From assembly GCF_014898055.3 (NCBI RefSeq), contig NW_023604295.1, positions 137,422,676-137,486,675 of the forward strand: a stretch of DNA of 64,000 nucleotides. The letters run 5' to 3'. Numbering within the stretch: position 1 is the first letter of the stretch; the number at the start of each line of letters is the position of its first letter. This DNA comes from Talpa occidentalis. Its lineage: Eukaryota; Chordata; Mammalia; Eulipotyphla; Talpidae. Positions 23,636-37,389 of this stretch are shown here, in pieces. The position numbers were made by a program, and so were the translations under genes. The notes beneath the pieces were generated by a model, which saw nothing but the letters and a program-made list of their open reading frames with translations, ran no database searches and had not been told where the DNA came from.

Positions 23636-24867
23636 AATAGATGAAATATCTTCATCAAAATATCTTCCGATAAGCATAAGTCATCAATATTCCACGTGTT
23701 TACCAAGAATCTACTAAGTTAGCAATATCACAGTCGTAAATATTTATTAAGAGGCCGATACAGTCATCTTAACCTCATTCTCTAGAAACAGAGTTCCAGG
23801 CAGAGGCATATGTGCTAAATTTTATTGAGAAGTGCAAGAGGGTGGAGGAAATGGAAGGTGAGATGACGAAGTAATGGTGGGCAGAGCTTCATGATGAGCT
23901 CATTGCTCACCTTCAGAAGAAATTTTTTCACAAAAATGTTTCCATTTATGAAGCTTCTGAGTCTCAAAGTAGGTTTTTTTGGTGGAGAAATAAAGTATTT
24001 TCCTACTTGTGCTCCCTCTACTCAAAGTTTGCTGTGAGGGTATTACCACCTTTGGGTGGCTCTGAGAGGGCTTCCCCACAGACACCATAGTATCTTGCTT
24101 CTCTGTAGCAGGGAAACGTGGGAGAAAGAGGCACTCTGTCAGGAGGGTGAGAGGAAGCTGAAGGGAATGCCCACCAACACATGAGGAAGGGAGAGCTGCC
24201 AGCAGGCCTATCCATCGATAGAAACAGGGAGCACTCCTGCCTGTGAATCTGCATTGGTGCTTAAGCTTACTTGGCTGAGGAGGTCAGAGTCAGGAAAAAG
24301 AACTGAGCATTCCTAGGCCAATCAAGTCAAACCTCCTTTTCTCCTAACTTAGGGAGACGTGGGGCCTATCAAGTTTTCTGCATATCTAAAGCACCCACTT
24401 ATGGACTCTAGATGAGCACCTCCATTAACCCCAAGAAATCTACTGCTGTGATGGATCTTCAGTCTTTTCAAATATTGTTTAAATCGCTGACATGTGAGTG
24501 AACAAAATAACAAAAAGTGAAACCCAAACAAAACATAATTAAGTGGAACAATCTGCAACAGTGCGGTTGGCAGCTTGGTGTCGCATACAGAAGTCTTTCA
24601 ATTGTTGTTTTCAAAAGCTATGCTAAATTTTGCTTGCATTGGTTAATATTTAGAAAAAAGTATCTTAGGGCATCTTGACAAGTTCATATTTAACATTTAT
24701 TTTACTGACAAACTATGACCCAAGATGCAAACCAGAGTTATTTTGAGTTAAAACACATAACTGAAAATTATCTATTATCTGAAATAAAATGGAAAATATT
24801 AGGAAAACTTTTGAATTATCTTCTGGTTGAAATTGAATGGAAAGAAAAGTAAAGTGGTAAAATATGA
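23636..24867. other. Non-coding DNA, no gene recognised
   Basis: Start of the SINE-free interval. Frames at 23900-24558 are short, on the minus strand and without recognisable domains. Confidence 0.5.
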
Positions 24868-25048
24868 AGATTTTTTTAAATTGAGAGTGACTTGTTTACA
24901 ACACTGTATATGATACAGGGATCTTCCAGATGTAGGTCACCACACTACACCCACCACTATGGCACCTAAATCTCCTACCATAGTCCAGTGGGCCCCGCTC
25001 TACTATGCCCTCTGCCTTTTTTTCTCCCCTCTGGCACTCTCAAGAAAA
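24868..25048 (-). mobile_element. L1 3' UTR fragment
   Basis: Antisense tail 'attgagagtgacttgtttac' followed by 'caccacactacacccaccac' and a C/T-rich end. It parallels the L1 tail at 18040. Short and 5'-truncated. Confidence 0.6.
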
Positions 25049-25779
25049 TATGAAGATATTTTAAAAGATCAGTTACAAGGATTCCCTTTATTCTATTAGC
25101 TAAATTTCAACCAAAAGTAGACAAATCACCTCTCCGGTGAGTTATGTTTGTTCATAAGATAGGAAAAAATGACATCAATTTTAAGAAGTAGCAAGAAGTA
25201 ATGGGAGAGTGGTAGACAAGTTATTTTGAAGTAGTCCTGGTATGCACTGGACAAACTGGATAAAGCATACTGCTTCAGGCATGGAGAAATTAACATTTAG
25301 GGAAAAGTTACTCATTCAGGATATTGAGGTACAAAAGAGAACCAGAAAAGTGAGTTCAGCCTTGTGATCACTTTTCACCTTTTTTTTTTTTTTCTTAATT
25401 TGGGGAGGAATGGGTAAGAGAGTGAATGGTGCTGTGGCAGAGAGAACATAAACCATCCAGAACTTGCCAAAGGGAATTTCCAGTTGAATCCACTCTCAGT
25501 TGGAACTCCGAAACAAAAGGTACCTTCAAGTGCTAAGGATGGAGCATAAGCCTGAGTTGGTAGTGTATAGCACTTGAGGAATTACAGCTCAGCTTAAAAT
25601 AATCCTGGATAAAAAAGTTGGAATATTATGATCTCCACCTAGTTATGCTTCCAGATGCCTTGTGGAAGGGAAAAGTAAATCTTCTATGGAAATTATAACA
25701 CTATCTTTTTTTATTCTCGAATATTTTAAGAGCAATTTGGTAAACACACTGTTGGGGTGGAAGGGAGATAAAGTAGGCA
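25049..25779. other. Non-coding DNA, no gene recognised
   Basis: AT-rich intergenic DNA with a poly-T at 25380-25394. Nothing recognised. Confidence 0.5.
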
Positions 25780-26545
25780 CAGAAAAGCAAAACTACTGAA
25801 AAATAGAAAAAAACAAGCAATAGAAACAGACCCATGGGAACTTATATGTGTAAGGAATGAAAACTACAGAAAATAAAATAAGAATTATAAAGGGATATAG
25901 TATAAAGCCTAATATAAGTATAATGGGAGTTCCAGAAGAAGAACAAAAACTGAATGAAACAGAGAAAATGGCTGAGAATGTCTCTAAATTGGTGAAATAA
26001 AGCAAGCCATAGATTCAAGAAAATATGCAAAGCATAATCAGAAAGAAAACTAAAAAGAAACTAACATTTACTTGCATTGTGGTGAAAACTACCATTGAAA
26101 ATCACAGAGAAGCTCTTAAAAGCACTAAAAAGAAAAAAGATTACCTCGAAGATGCAATAATTAAGTTAGTAACTATACCTCAACAAAACAGTATAAGCAA
26201 AAAAGCTATAAAGTGTTAAAATAGAATACTGATCTAAATTAAAATTATGTGCCTATCAAAATACACTCCAAAAATAAAAAATGAAATGAAGACATATTCA
26301 GATTTAAAAAATTAGGAAAATTCATATCCAGCAGACTTACATTTAAAGTATTTTTTCAAGATGAATAAAATGAAAAATGGAAATTCAGAAATTCAAGAAG
26401 AAATAAGAAGAAAAAATAATGATAAACAAATGGATAAATCTGAACATATTGAGAGATTTCTGTGGCAAATAGCTAAGTATGTTGCTATCCAAGAACTACA
26501 ATACAGAGGCAAATATGAATTTCAAATGCACTTCCAAGTTACCAC
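25780..26545 (+). mobile_element. Ancient L1 5' region fragment
   Basis: Purine-rich text such as 'gggagttccagaagaagaac', 'aaatggctgagaatgtctc' and 'catatccagcagacttac' follows the 5' region of old mammalian L1M elements in order. Decayed; the short frames in it are chance remnants. Confidence 0.6.
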
Positions 26546-29500
26546 ACCATAACTGTGAGCTCAATTGTCCCATGCAATAGTCCTGCTACTTATATGGTGG
26601 CCACTTTATATGGTTAATCAAAATAGAAATATGTTGCAAATATCAAATGCACCCTGAATTTTAAACACTCAATTTCTTCTAAATATAAACGTCTTGTACA
26701 TATTTTATATTGATTAGATAATGGCATAATATGTATACATTGTATTAAGTAAAATTTTATTAAAATTAAGCTCATCTGTTTCTTTTTACATGATTTAATG
26801 TTGCTATTAAACCATTGCAAATTTTAAAATTGCATATATGGTTCTCATTCTATTTTCATTGGGCAGTGGTGCCTTAAAACATGAAATTCATCCCTTAAAA
26901 TAGAAAATTTCATATTTTACATCCACTCTGAAATTTCCTTTAATTAGAGTCCATCCATAGCAGAGACAATAGGAATTTATGAACACTAGTATCTTTATGA
27001 TAAAGTAGTTTCTTAACTTTATCACTTTAGGAGTTGCATCCATCCTTCAAACAAGAGTCTTTTCCAAATTAGATCTACTTACAAGGATATAGTGGAACAT
27101 AAATATGCAGATTTGCACTTACAAAAGCAGCCTCAGCCTTTCACACAGTCTCTCCATAGAGTCACTCTGTCTTGTAGGAGCTAACCAAGGTCAAGTTAGG
27201 AATTGTAAAACATTTAATCACTAAAAAAAGAAATGAGTTATGTCTTAGAGATGATTCACACCTTTTATTGATTATATTCTTTTTGTAAATATCAAACTTT
27301 TGGTATTTTTGACATGTGGACAACACTGGAAAATGAAAATGGGAAATGATTCTGTGAGCTCTCCGTGTGAAGATCACACACAATAGAGTACAGAGAAACA
27401 GGGCAGAAAGCATAATGTGCACACGGATAGGTGTATACATACATACGTTATGCATATGGATAATTCTCCCTCCAATGCAAGAGGACAGTTACTGAGCGAT
27501 TAATAGGGGTTGCTCAGCCAGCTCTTTGGAAAGCAAAATTTGTTTCATGACATTATCTTTCATCTTCATTCCAGGTGCAGTTCTTTTGCAGTTCAGTGTG
27601 TCGTGAGATGACGAAGTAAAGCTACAGACACATTACCAGCTGCCTGCAGGAGCAAAGCAGGTCCACACGTGGCAGCATCCCAACGCTGGAGCCAAGTAGA
27701 CAATCCATCTGAACCTGGTACAAGAAGAAGGTGACGAGAAATCAGGAATTAAAAAATATTTTCACGTGTGCTCTGAGTAGTCCCTTGAAGTGTTCCAAGG
27801 TCATGTCTTCCTATTATCAGTTCTAATAGCTTTGTTTCTATTTTGCCTATCGAAGTCCTTCACACCGTCTCCCACCGGCCACCTAGGCCTCAGCACACAT
27901 TCACACTCACATTCACATTTGCACTCCAGAACCAACTTTCTTCCTTCATCTTCAGATTTTATTCATTTGTTAGTCACTTACATAACTATGTAATTTGGGG
28001 AGAGCAGCTCCTCACACTTACATATATGCACATGCTTCACTTTTGCGCCTAACAGACTATTTGCGACCACATTCCTGCTCGTGTGTTTTCTTTTGCGCTT
28101 GCACGGCTGCCCACTTGGCTTCCCTTCTAGAGGCGATGTTCTTCCTCACTTCCTGCAGTTTACATCTGTTTATTCTTTATCAACGTCCATACTCAGTGAA
28201 ATTTCCCCTTAGAAAAAACGGTTTTGAAATCCATTCAAAGGCATTTTTAGATGAACCTGTGGCAAAAGTGAGAAATTAATGTAATTTGATTTAGAGCCAC
28301 TTAACAATGCTCCCTTCAATGTTATGACCATGTATTGAAAGCTGGACTACATACAAACACACGAGGATATATATATATTTTTTTTTCTTCATTGCTCTGT
28401 GAAGGTTACATAAGGCATTTGTATACACACATTACATAAATACATGCACATAGGATATTTATATTAACCAAAGCGAAAGTCCTTCACTACTATATTTGTA
28501 TGTTTTGAAAACAAAATCATGTTTTTATAATAACTGGAGCGACAGGCATCACTATTTTGTTGTTAAAATATTTCCTCACTAAAACGACTAAAAATGCTAG
28601 TTTATGGTGAAAAAATAAACTACACGCTAAGCAAAGGGATACCAAATTAAAATTTCAACTTCAGTCATGACAACAAAAACATGTTTCTCTTCAAATTTAA
28701 TTTCCATGAGAAACTATTCTAAATTAAAACCTTCCAGTGCAGTGTCCTTCCATTTTTTGCATTTTTACTACCTAGAGATCAAACAGTTTGACACAGCAAA
28801 AATTCTGGTGAGTTAGGAAGAAATGCTGATTGGTTTGTTGGCTGGTGGCCGGGGGAATGTTATGACCGAGTAATTATGTGTTCTGGACAGATGCATTAAC
28901 CAGGCTTGGGGCTGGAGCCACTGGATATTATTTTAGTCATAAGGGTAGAGGAACTGAATCATTTTCAAAGCACTCCTGGCTGACATTGCCTTACTGATGC
29001 CTGTTCCAATGACTCTTTGGCAGTAACTTCCAACGCTGCACTTATGACATGGTAAACAAAAACTACATTAAAGGTTTGCTTTTTAATCATGAAGGAGTTC
29101 AACATTTCCACTAAGCTCTCTTGCTATTCATCAAGTCACATTGAAGGCTATTGCAGATTTTCACAGTCCTGTCTTCCGAAGGAAGAATTGTAGCAATGTA
29201 ACAGGCAGAAAGTCTTGTGTTTTTTTTTTTTTACAACAATAAAAGGCACATGATCAGAATTCTAAAAGATAATATATTTTAACAATTGCTTTCAACTATT
29301 AACAGGCTGAGAGTTGACAATGTCTTTTAGCTTTTCCCAAAGACTTCTTTTAATTCATAAAATGCCTTTCTTTATAAAGCATCTATGTGTAATGATCAGC
29401 AAAATATATATAACAAAATAAGGCAGTCAACAAAGAGCTTTTGTTTCTAAGAAAAGACAATAAGGTCCATAATAACTGATTGATTAGCATCAGTTAACTT

Positions 29501-31054
29501 CCATTTTCCACCATTTACACCTGAAATTTTACTTTGACATCAGCCATTAATAAATTATTAAATTTATTTAAAATTTAATTGGAAACATACTTAGTTTATA
29601 CAAATACTTTTATACTGGGTATTAAAGGACTTAATGATAATTTTAATATGATTTAAAATAGAAGTATTTTAGTCTATCAGTTCTTTTGAATTGTGAAAAT
29701 AGAGTGATATTTCTCTCAAATGTAACATTACTAACGTGAAACGCAATTAGAAAGTCAGGTTTCAGGACATTTGGAAGTCTTGAATCTGAGAAAATGAGAT
29801 TTTGATAGATGATGAATGGTTGAATGGATAGATAGACATAGATAAATGATAGATACAGATGAAAATGGGAATGTTTCATTGTTTTTACTTATTTTAGAAT
29901 ATAATGAGTACAAAGTTTAAAACACTCTTTAAAAGGATTTATTATTTTGGTTCAGTTTCATATTATCATGATTTTTTTTTTCTTTTGTTGCAAAGCATCT
30001 ACCAAGGAAGATGAAAAATCGCTTTGTTGGTAGAAATTTTTTCTTTAATCACAAAAAGTCCTCAGAAAACAGGCTATCAGAGTAATTATAGCATCAGTAT
30101 ATATGCTATAACCAAGTTATATGCTTCTTAAATAACTACACTAAGACAACTACTTCAAAAGATGATTATAATTTAGGAATGAAATATATTAACATTAGCA
30201 TTAAAATCATTGTAGCCATCTTATTTTTATTAACAAAGTTCACTATTTAAAATTTTTTTAATGAGCTCATCCAGGAAATGTTACCCCCTTATACTAAAGT
30301 TATTAACACTTTGAGGGCTCAGTTAATTGGAAGGTACATAATGAACTTAAGAACAATTTAGAAAAATTCCCTCCTAAAGCATCAAAAAGCTCATCAAAAC
30401 AGAATATAAGCTGACACTTTATGTCACAGCAAGAAAAAATTTGCTCAAAGAAAACCTTAAAATACATCTGAAGAGCAAAGTTTATAAATGCAACCACAGT
30501 GATAACAATGTTTAAAAATTCTTTTCTAGAAAACAGAGAATGCAGAAAGAGAAAAGAAAAAATTGGTTGGGGAAGAAGGAGGTAAAACAAAAATGCAGCT
30601 GAATTATCTTACTCAATACTGCGTCATGTTTTGAGAAATGGTAAATCTTAAAATAAATGTCTCCAAAATAAATGATATATTTTTACTATGTTAAGAATTT
30701 GTTAATAAATCTAACTAGATTAGAAATATCAAAATACATGAGATGTTATGATATTATATTATAATTATGCTACAATGAAACACTTTAATCCTTATTAGAA
30801 TTTAACACATAACCAAAATAATTAACAGAATCACCTTTATGGGGTGAGAATATGTGGTCTGTCCCAACACAGAAAACACTATGGAGACTTCTCATTTCAA
30901 ACCTCTCTCTCTTTGCACTACAGAATCAAACATTTTCACAAAATAAAAATTTATTTTACTATTTGAATCATTTTAATAAACTTAGGCTTGCTCTGAACTA
31001 TTACTGATTCCACTATTAGCATTAATGAATGGATCTAATTAAGTGTCACATAAA
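26546..31054. other. SINE-free non-coding DNA, possible regulatory content
   Basis: About 4.5 kb with no transposon insertion that I recognise and no convincing coding sequence. It has mixed AT-rich blocks and well-formed unique blocks such as 28820-29040. A simple 'gata' stretch lies at 29827-29860 and poly-T at 29220. Confidence 0.5.
28820..29040. promoter_or_regulatory. Candidate enhancer-like block
   Basis: A balanced-composition block in AT-rich surroundings with 'ctgattggtttgttgg', a homeodomain-type core 'gagtaattatg' and 'actctttggcagtaac'. The call rests only on composition and motif impression; conservation is untested. Confidence 0.25.
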
Positions 31055-31235
31055 ATAATTTTTTTTTCTATTATTGAAGTACATTATCTTACATCCCTGC
31101 TAATGTTTGACAGTATAGGATTCCCTTTTGGGGTGCAATCACCATAGTCACCACTCCCAACACCAAAGCACCGGTAGTCTTCCTTTATTGTCCATTGTGC
31201 TCTCTCCCCCACCCCCTTGGCTCTCCGCTCACCTT
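31055..31235 (-). mobile_element. L1 3' UTR fragment
   Basis: Antisense tail: 'attattgaagtacattatc', 'caccatagtcaccactccc', then a C-rich end 'ctctcccccacccccttgg'. It resembles the tails at 18040 and 24868. Confidence 0.6.
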
Positions 31236-34200
31236 CTTTGAAAGTCTATGACTTTGAAAGTCTATGGTTAGTTTTCAAGGGTTGACAATCTTTGAATAAA
31301 TGAGAGGAATAGAATTGTGCTATCTTACCATATGTGGTACATTTAATTCTTTCTTGAAAAACAAGAAATCAAAATAGTTGACAATGTTGTTTAGTTTGTA
31401 AAATTAAAATATTTATTGGCAATATCTGCCACACAATGGATATTAGTATATTATCCTGAATAAATAAATATGATCTTAGTAAATGGATTTTATTTCTTTG
31501 CTCACAAGATCTGAAATGCAATACTTGTTTTACAACTTATTCTGCCTTCGCAGACTCTTCTCAGTCAGTATATCTATTGGATATAGGCATCAGTTATAAG
31601 AATTTTCTGTTTAAATGTATGAAATTCTGGGTCTCTTTCAAAAGTTTTTATAAGATGCTTTTTAGTTTTTAAGACTCTACTTAATCAATCATTCACCTTG
31701 CTGAAGAATCAAAAAAAGAAGGGCAAAGAGACTTTGAGGGAAAAAGTCTTTGAAAAAGCAAAGTATAAAATATGGTGAAAATGTTGAAAGGCATTTTATT
31801 ACCATAAACTGTAGGAAATGTGAATTTAGCATAGAGTGGCCTAAATTAAATACAGAAACTCATACAATATTTTCTCTGATGAGCCTAATGAAAACACAAC
31901 ATTCAAGCCAGCTTTAAAAAAAATACAAACAAAAGAATGCATGTTAATATGACATGATCCTCCACTAATGATTTTCTTTAAAAAAGAGACTTTCTATAAA
32001 GTCTAAATAAGGCAGAAAAGACACAAAGACACACATCTGTCATATGTTTGCTGCTTTATAGTGACTGCTTTAAGAAAGGATGTGAGTTATGAAGTGAGTC
32101 CTTTTGTAAACAATCTAATAAAATCTGAGTAAGATACAAGGCATCAGAACCCTTCAAGGCGCTGTTCCCTAAATAATACTAAAAATTATATGAGAGTCTC
32201 TAAGTTCCTGGTAGAAATTGCTTCACCAACCCAAAACACTAGGCTGCTTTATTATTTTTTTAAATCCTTTTAAGAAAACCTGTGTTATTTGTCCACTTTA
32301 CTGAGAGCGAAAACACATCCTGTCCTGGATTTTGGAGAAAGGGGTCAGTACATTTAACTTATGAACCCTAATTTTTTTTCCCTCTTAAAGCTTCAGTTCA
32401 GTATCTCAATTGAGGGTACCAAAGATGATATGAGCTAGGGCACATTCTAGGCATTTATGTTTGGAAGCTTGGTTAAGGGGAAACAGAAAAGCCAGTTAAT
32501 CTTTGATAACTTCCAAAAATGAAATGAAAAGACAATCGTGTTTAGAAGTATAGAACAAACAGCAAAATCCCTTGTCTGGTATTCACCTGTCCCTTATATT
32601 GAATATTTATTATTAAATAATTTCAACATTTTATGATTAATTTCTGCAAAGACAGTTAAAGGACTTAAATTCCTTCCTTTCATGCTGATTCTTCGTGATT
32701 CTAATGACTCTCAAAAACTTATTTTAATCAATTTGAAATCAAAATCAACTCCTTAAAAAAGGAAATGTTAAAGATTATACAAATCTGTTCTAAGAGCTGA
32801 ACAAAAAAATATTTTCTTGGTTTCTAAAAATATCAAATGGGAAGGAAATGCAATATTGGTGAGGAAAATCTAAAGCTAAAACAAGAAAATGGACCTCACT
32901 CAAATAATTTAACAATTATCAAAGTATTGGTTGTTAACAAACTTGGTTTTATGACTATTTACAGTGCTATTGGTTGAAAGCTCAAGAAACACAAGTGTGA
33001 TAAAAAAAAAATTAAACAATAGCTACAGATTAACATGTGCATTTGTAGTATACAAACAATAATATAGATATTAGGACGTGGACTGATAATCAACTTCTCA
33101 AGACACTCTAATTGGTGTTTACTATTATTTCATAAAGGATTATGCTCTTTAAATGTACTGTTAAATTGAGTCTGTGAATTTACCATCATGAATTAATTTT
33201 TATTTTCTACAATAGAGATTATTTACGGACAAGAATGACTGCTACAAAATTAGGTGTTAAAAAAGAAAAATAGAGCAAAGAACTTGCGATCATGGAAGTT
33301 TAAAAGAACATTTCCATTTTTTCTTGTCTTTCTGTTCACATCAGAGCCCCAGCAGTCCCGGGACCCTCACCTCTTTAACTGCTATATAATATTTATGCAT
33401 GCATGACAACAAAATATGTTTCAATAAAAATATATTTGAACTAGCAAAGCAAAATTGCTTTAAGCTTTTGATCTGTCTCATAGCTCACATCCCTGAAAGT
33501 CTTTTCCTTTCAACAGTTACATTCAAAAAGTCAAAGATATACAACTGACGATTCAAGCTGAATGACACTACGATAAACTATGGTTTCTCCTGAAGATAAA
33601 ATACATCATAAATCGGTGCAACACTTACCTCATTTTAAATATTACTGTCTCCTTTTATCAGGTAACACTATATGACCTCCCCTTACCTCCCTTCTTCCCA
33701 TATTTTACATGGGATTTTAATTCTATACAATGATCACAACCAGAATTTTTTTTTAATTAAAATAGGATATATGGCTTTAAAGGCTTAGGTTATCTGATAG
33801 ACAGATTTAATTTAAAAAATAATAATAACGAGGACAGACTGACTTCTGATGCCCTGTAAAATGTGGCAATCATGGGATTATATTTATTTTTAAATTGTAG
33901 TAACTCTTTATACTTTGCTGTGATTTATCACATGATATAAAATGATCGGCAACGGGGCTTAATAAAAAGGAAATGCTATCACAAGTAAATGGCAAAGAGA
34001 TATTTTTGCAGGGAGTGTATGACAACATAGTACATAATATGTAGCTTTTTCTCATTAAAATATCTACTCAGGAATTACAGTGGCCCTATCAACACTGTCT
34101 TCCCAGCGAACTGAGTGATTTATACCACCCAGTCTCTAACCAGACGTGCTCCTTTTTCTGAATTCTCGGATCTAGATTAAACTCTCAAAACCACTAAATG

Positions 34201-35099
34201 TGTTAAATGCACTAGTATAAATCCTGATTATCAGCTGCACGGCTTGGAATGTGTCCTTCATCCTCTGATTCCGTTACAACACAGGCTTTCTCCTCAGCTG
34301 AGGTCTGAGGACGGTGGGCTCCGGCCCTGGAGTGGCAGCTGTGAGGAGGTGTACAGGGCAGAGGCGGCCTGCAGGCAGCTTGGGAAACTGCCCATCACCT
34401 GCCCTTTCCTTCCAAATTCCCCAACCTAGAACCCAGGGCTGCCCTTCCGGACCCATCAATCTGGGGCTGGAAGTAGAAGCTCAGTGGACTCAGTGGACTC
34501 AGAGGCCTGTGACTCAGGCCTCTATTTACTGTCTTCTGGGCTCTTCTTATCCTTCCAAATCCCGACAGAAGGAGAGTCAAGCACTCTTAGCCACACCCTT
34601 TTATCCTGAGGTCCGTGGCCTCCATAATCTGCTGATTATATCACATGTTTCCAGAGATTCACAAACTAGCTGAAAATCTCTTTACTGACTCAATCAATCC
34701 TTCTTAAAGTTCTTTTTTTTTTAAACCATACGAGGACTGCTTACTGTGTGAGAGTTTTACACACATAAGTAACATATCTTATTTTCATATAATATGAAAA
34801 AAATAGAATGCTTTTTCACACGCTTTTTGATGTTAAGGCTCTCCATTTAGAAATCGGTTTTCACATGAGTGCCAAGAGATGTGTGTGCGTGTGTATGAGT
34901 GTCACCACCCGTCTGTATGGAACAGGCCACGCATCTGCCTCCCCGTGGCCTTGGGCTGAGGAGGGGTTAAAGTGCTGTCTACAGCCTTAAAGCAGAAGGA
35001 AGCCCATTAGTCTCAACATACTCCTCCACTGACAATTCCAAACCCACAGTCCTGGAGCCCCAACTTTATTCTGAGCATGAAGAGCCTAGACTGAAGCCC
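31236..35099. other. SINE-free AT-rich non-coding DNA
   Basis: Nearly 4 kb without a recognised gene or SINE. A 17-bp unit 'actttgaaagtctatg' is duplicated at 31235-31267. A GC-richer patch lies at 34240-34640 with overlapping chance frames on both strands; its 10-bp 'ctcagtgga' repeat is at 34478-34502. Confidence 0.5.
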
Positions 35100-35570
35100 T
35101 CCCAGCGTCCCTTCTGCAAGTAGAACTGACTCTGCACTAACATGTTCGTTTCTTCCCTCTTGCCTTGAAAGTCCCTGGCCTTCTGTGGCCACGGGGAACT
35201 CTCTCCATGTGTGCTTAATTCCAGCTCCTCTTACCTCCCCAGGGACTTTACATCAACTGCTCTTGTCCTCACCACAGACTCCTTTCAGTATGGCTTCAAA
35301 CACTCATGGATCTACTGTCCCGACTATGTGTCCCCCCCAGTTTCCTGCAGATTCCCACTTCTGTCCTTCTCAGCATTGCTGTACCCTCCCCACGCGCTCC
35401 CTTCTCTGTGGCACATAATCCACGCGCCCATAGTCTTTTGTTTTAAATGATCCATAAATTCCATGAAGGCAAAAATGAAGTTGTCTTGACCCGGATGCTA
35501 TCCTTAATGCTTAATACAGTTCTGGCACATGTCATTCAAAAACATTTACTATATTGGGTTACTTACTTGG
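35100..35570 (+). mobile_element. L2 remnant
   Basis: The 3' part reads 'aattccatgaaggcaaaaat', 'cttaatacagttctggcac' and 'attcaaaaacatttac', matching the order of the L2 3' end. The upstream 'ctccccagggactttac' part is compatible but weak. Confidence 0.5.
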
Positions 35571-35741
35571 AATAAGGCTTCTTTTTTCTTACCATTTCTA
35601 AATTTTCATGTCTCTACTCTCATAAAAATGTACACTTATCAAAAATAGGTGGTTTATACTTTCTCAGTAACTACTTACAAATTAACAGATAAAATAATAT
35701 TTTCTGAGACTCTCCTTTTAACCTTTAAAAATTTGATGCTG

Positions 35742-36000
35742 GGGCCTAAGGGTTAAGTCTCAGTGCTATCACTGCTACACCCTGAGTTCGATCCAGCCAG
35801 GGACTGACCCACATAGCACAGCAGAGACCTCTCCTGCCTCCCCTGCTGCTCCCCTCAGCAGTGCATTTCAATAGATCTGCCTGCTCTGCTCCCCACTCTG
35901 TCTCTGGTAAATTCTTTAATACCCCAACTCCTGCAGCTCTGACCTTTACCCTAGTTCTTCAACACACAAATAAATAAATAAATAAATCTAAATTAAAAAA
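35742..36000 (+). mobile_element. SINE, subfamily B, head shortened
   Basis: The head lacks about 15 bp around 'tccctggtggcgca' ('gggcctaagggttaagtctc'), then the body is standard. Target duplication aaaaatttgatgctg (35727-35741) versus aaaaattcaatgctg (36001-36015), two mismatches. The A-box region is damaged. Confidence 0.9.
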
Positions 36001-36015
36001 AAAAATTCAATGCTG

Positions 36016-36400
36016 ATGAGGACACTCTCTTTGGGGACCCTCCAGAACTGGTTGTCATATTCCAATCAGTGTATCTCAGTCTATTCTACCTCCCACACAC
36101 TGACCTTCTTGCTTAGAATGCTGTGTTAGACTCCAGCCTCTCCCATCTCAATCCATACTGTGCATCATTAGGTGACAGATTTCCCCTGGTCCTGGCATTC
36201 AAGGCCTTTTGTAATCTGTCCCTAAATCTCTGCAGCCATGGCTCTCAGTTTACTTAGCTTGATCCACTTATTAAGACTACCTTATATTTTCTTCCCCAGT
36301 TGTCCTGCACTGAATGTTTATCCCTCCTGTCCTTTCAGTCTTTTCAAATATTATTCATCTTTTGGTAATCAGTCCAGGTTGCTATGTCTTCACTAAGGCC
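36016..36400 (+). mobile_element. L2 remnant
   Basis: 'cattcaaggccttttgtaat' then 'ctgtccctaaatctctgcag' and 'tcagtcttttcaaatatt' follow the L2 consensus order. Diverged. Confidence 0.5.
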
Positions 36401-36548
36401 CAATGAAGAATTCCAAATTGAATAGTACCCACTTGTATCATCATACAGGAAATCAGTTATGATTTCCATTATTTGTTTTCTTTTATTTTGTTGGCTTGGG
36501 GAAAGCTTTGTTCAAAATTCAAGGGGTACAAAAATATATACAAAAAAA

Positions 36549-36928
36549 GGGGCCTCCCCAGTGGCGCAGCGGTTGAGCGCTTGGTTGAGTGCTGGGTTGC
36601 GAAGCTGCCCGCAGCCTCTGCAGCGCCGGTTCGATCCCCGGCCGCTGGCAAGGGTCCCACATGGCGCGCAGAACTCTCCTGCCACCTGCTGCTCCCCTCA
36701 GCAGTGTACTTCATCACTCTGACTATTCTACTCTCCGCTCTGGCTCTGGTGAATTCTTTCACCCTCTCATACCTGCTGCTCCCCTCAGCAGTGTACTTCA
36801 TCACTCTGACTATTCTACTCTCCGCTCTGGCTCTGGTGAATTCTTTCACCCTCCCATACCTCTGACTATACCCAGTGCTTATATAAATAAATAAATCTTT
36901 GAAAAATAAATAAAATAAAATAACATTT
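36549..36928 (+). mobile_element. SINE, subfamily A, with internal 87-bp tandem duplication
   Basis: Type-A copy in which 36684-36770 is repeated at 36771-36857 with one visible mismatch. The head also carries a small duplication ('gagcgcttggttgagtgctg'). An A-rich target duplication surrounds it (about 36530-36549 and 36929-36954), with dinucleotide slippage. Since 87 is divisible by 3, long spurious frames arise. Confidence 0.92.
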
Positions 36929-37139
36929 AAAAATATATATATACACAAAAAAAGATCTGTCAACTCCGCCCTTCAATCAGCTTCAACCTTGCCCCCAACC
37001 CAGAAGCAACCAATATTATCAGTTCCTGGTCATCTTCTAGAGATATTTTATTAGAAGCAAATAAGATTTATTGCTTTTAATATGCCTAGCAGTTTGTGAC
37101 TATTTATCAATTTTGTGACTATTTATAAATAGCAAGTGA

Positions 37140-37376
37140 GGGCTTCCCTGGTGGCACAAGGGGTTAAGATCCCCTGCAGGCCAGGGAAAAACCCACATGA
37201 CAAGGAAGACCTCGCCTGTCTCACCCGCTGCTCCCCTCAGCAGTGTATTTCTATCTGCTTGTTCTGTTCCCCACTCTGTCGCTGGTGGAGACTCTCAACC
37301 CCCCCACATCTCTGGCCTGTGCCCCAGCTCTTGTATGGATAAATAAATAAATCCTTTTAAAAATAAATAAGTAAAT
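37140..37376 (+). mobile_element. SINE, subfamily B, with internal deletion
   Basis: The head passes directly from 'caaggggttaagatcc' to 'cctgcaggccaggg', so about 40 bp including the B box is missing. Perfect 13-bp target duplication aaatagcaagtga at 37127-37139 and 37377-37389. Confidence 0.92.
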
Positions 37377-37389
37377 AAATAGCAAGTGA

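Noticed and set aside
25780..26545. Lys/Glu-rich frames as a processed pseudogene
   Set aside because: The sequence follows the 5' region of old L1 elements in order, which explains the purine-rich composition.
36469..36963. 164-codon minus-strand frame with an internal peptide repeat
   Set aside because: It is created by the in-frame 87-bp duplication within a SINE; other SINEs give similar short frames in the same phase.
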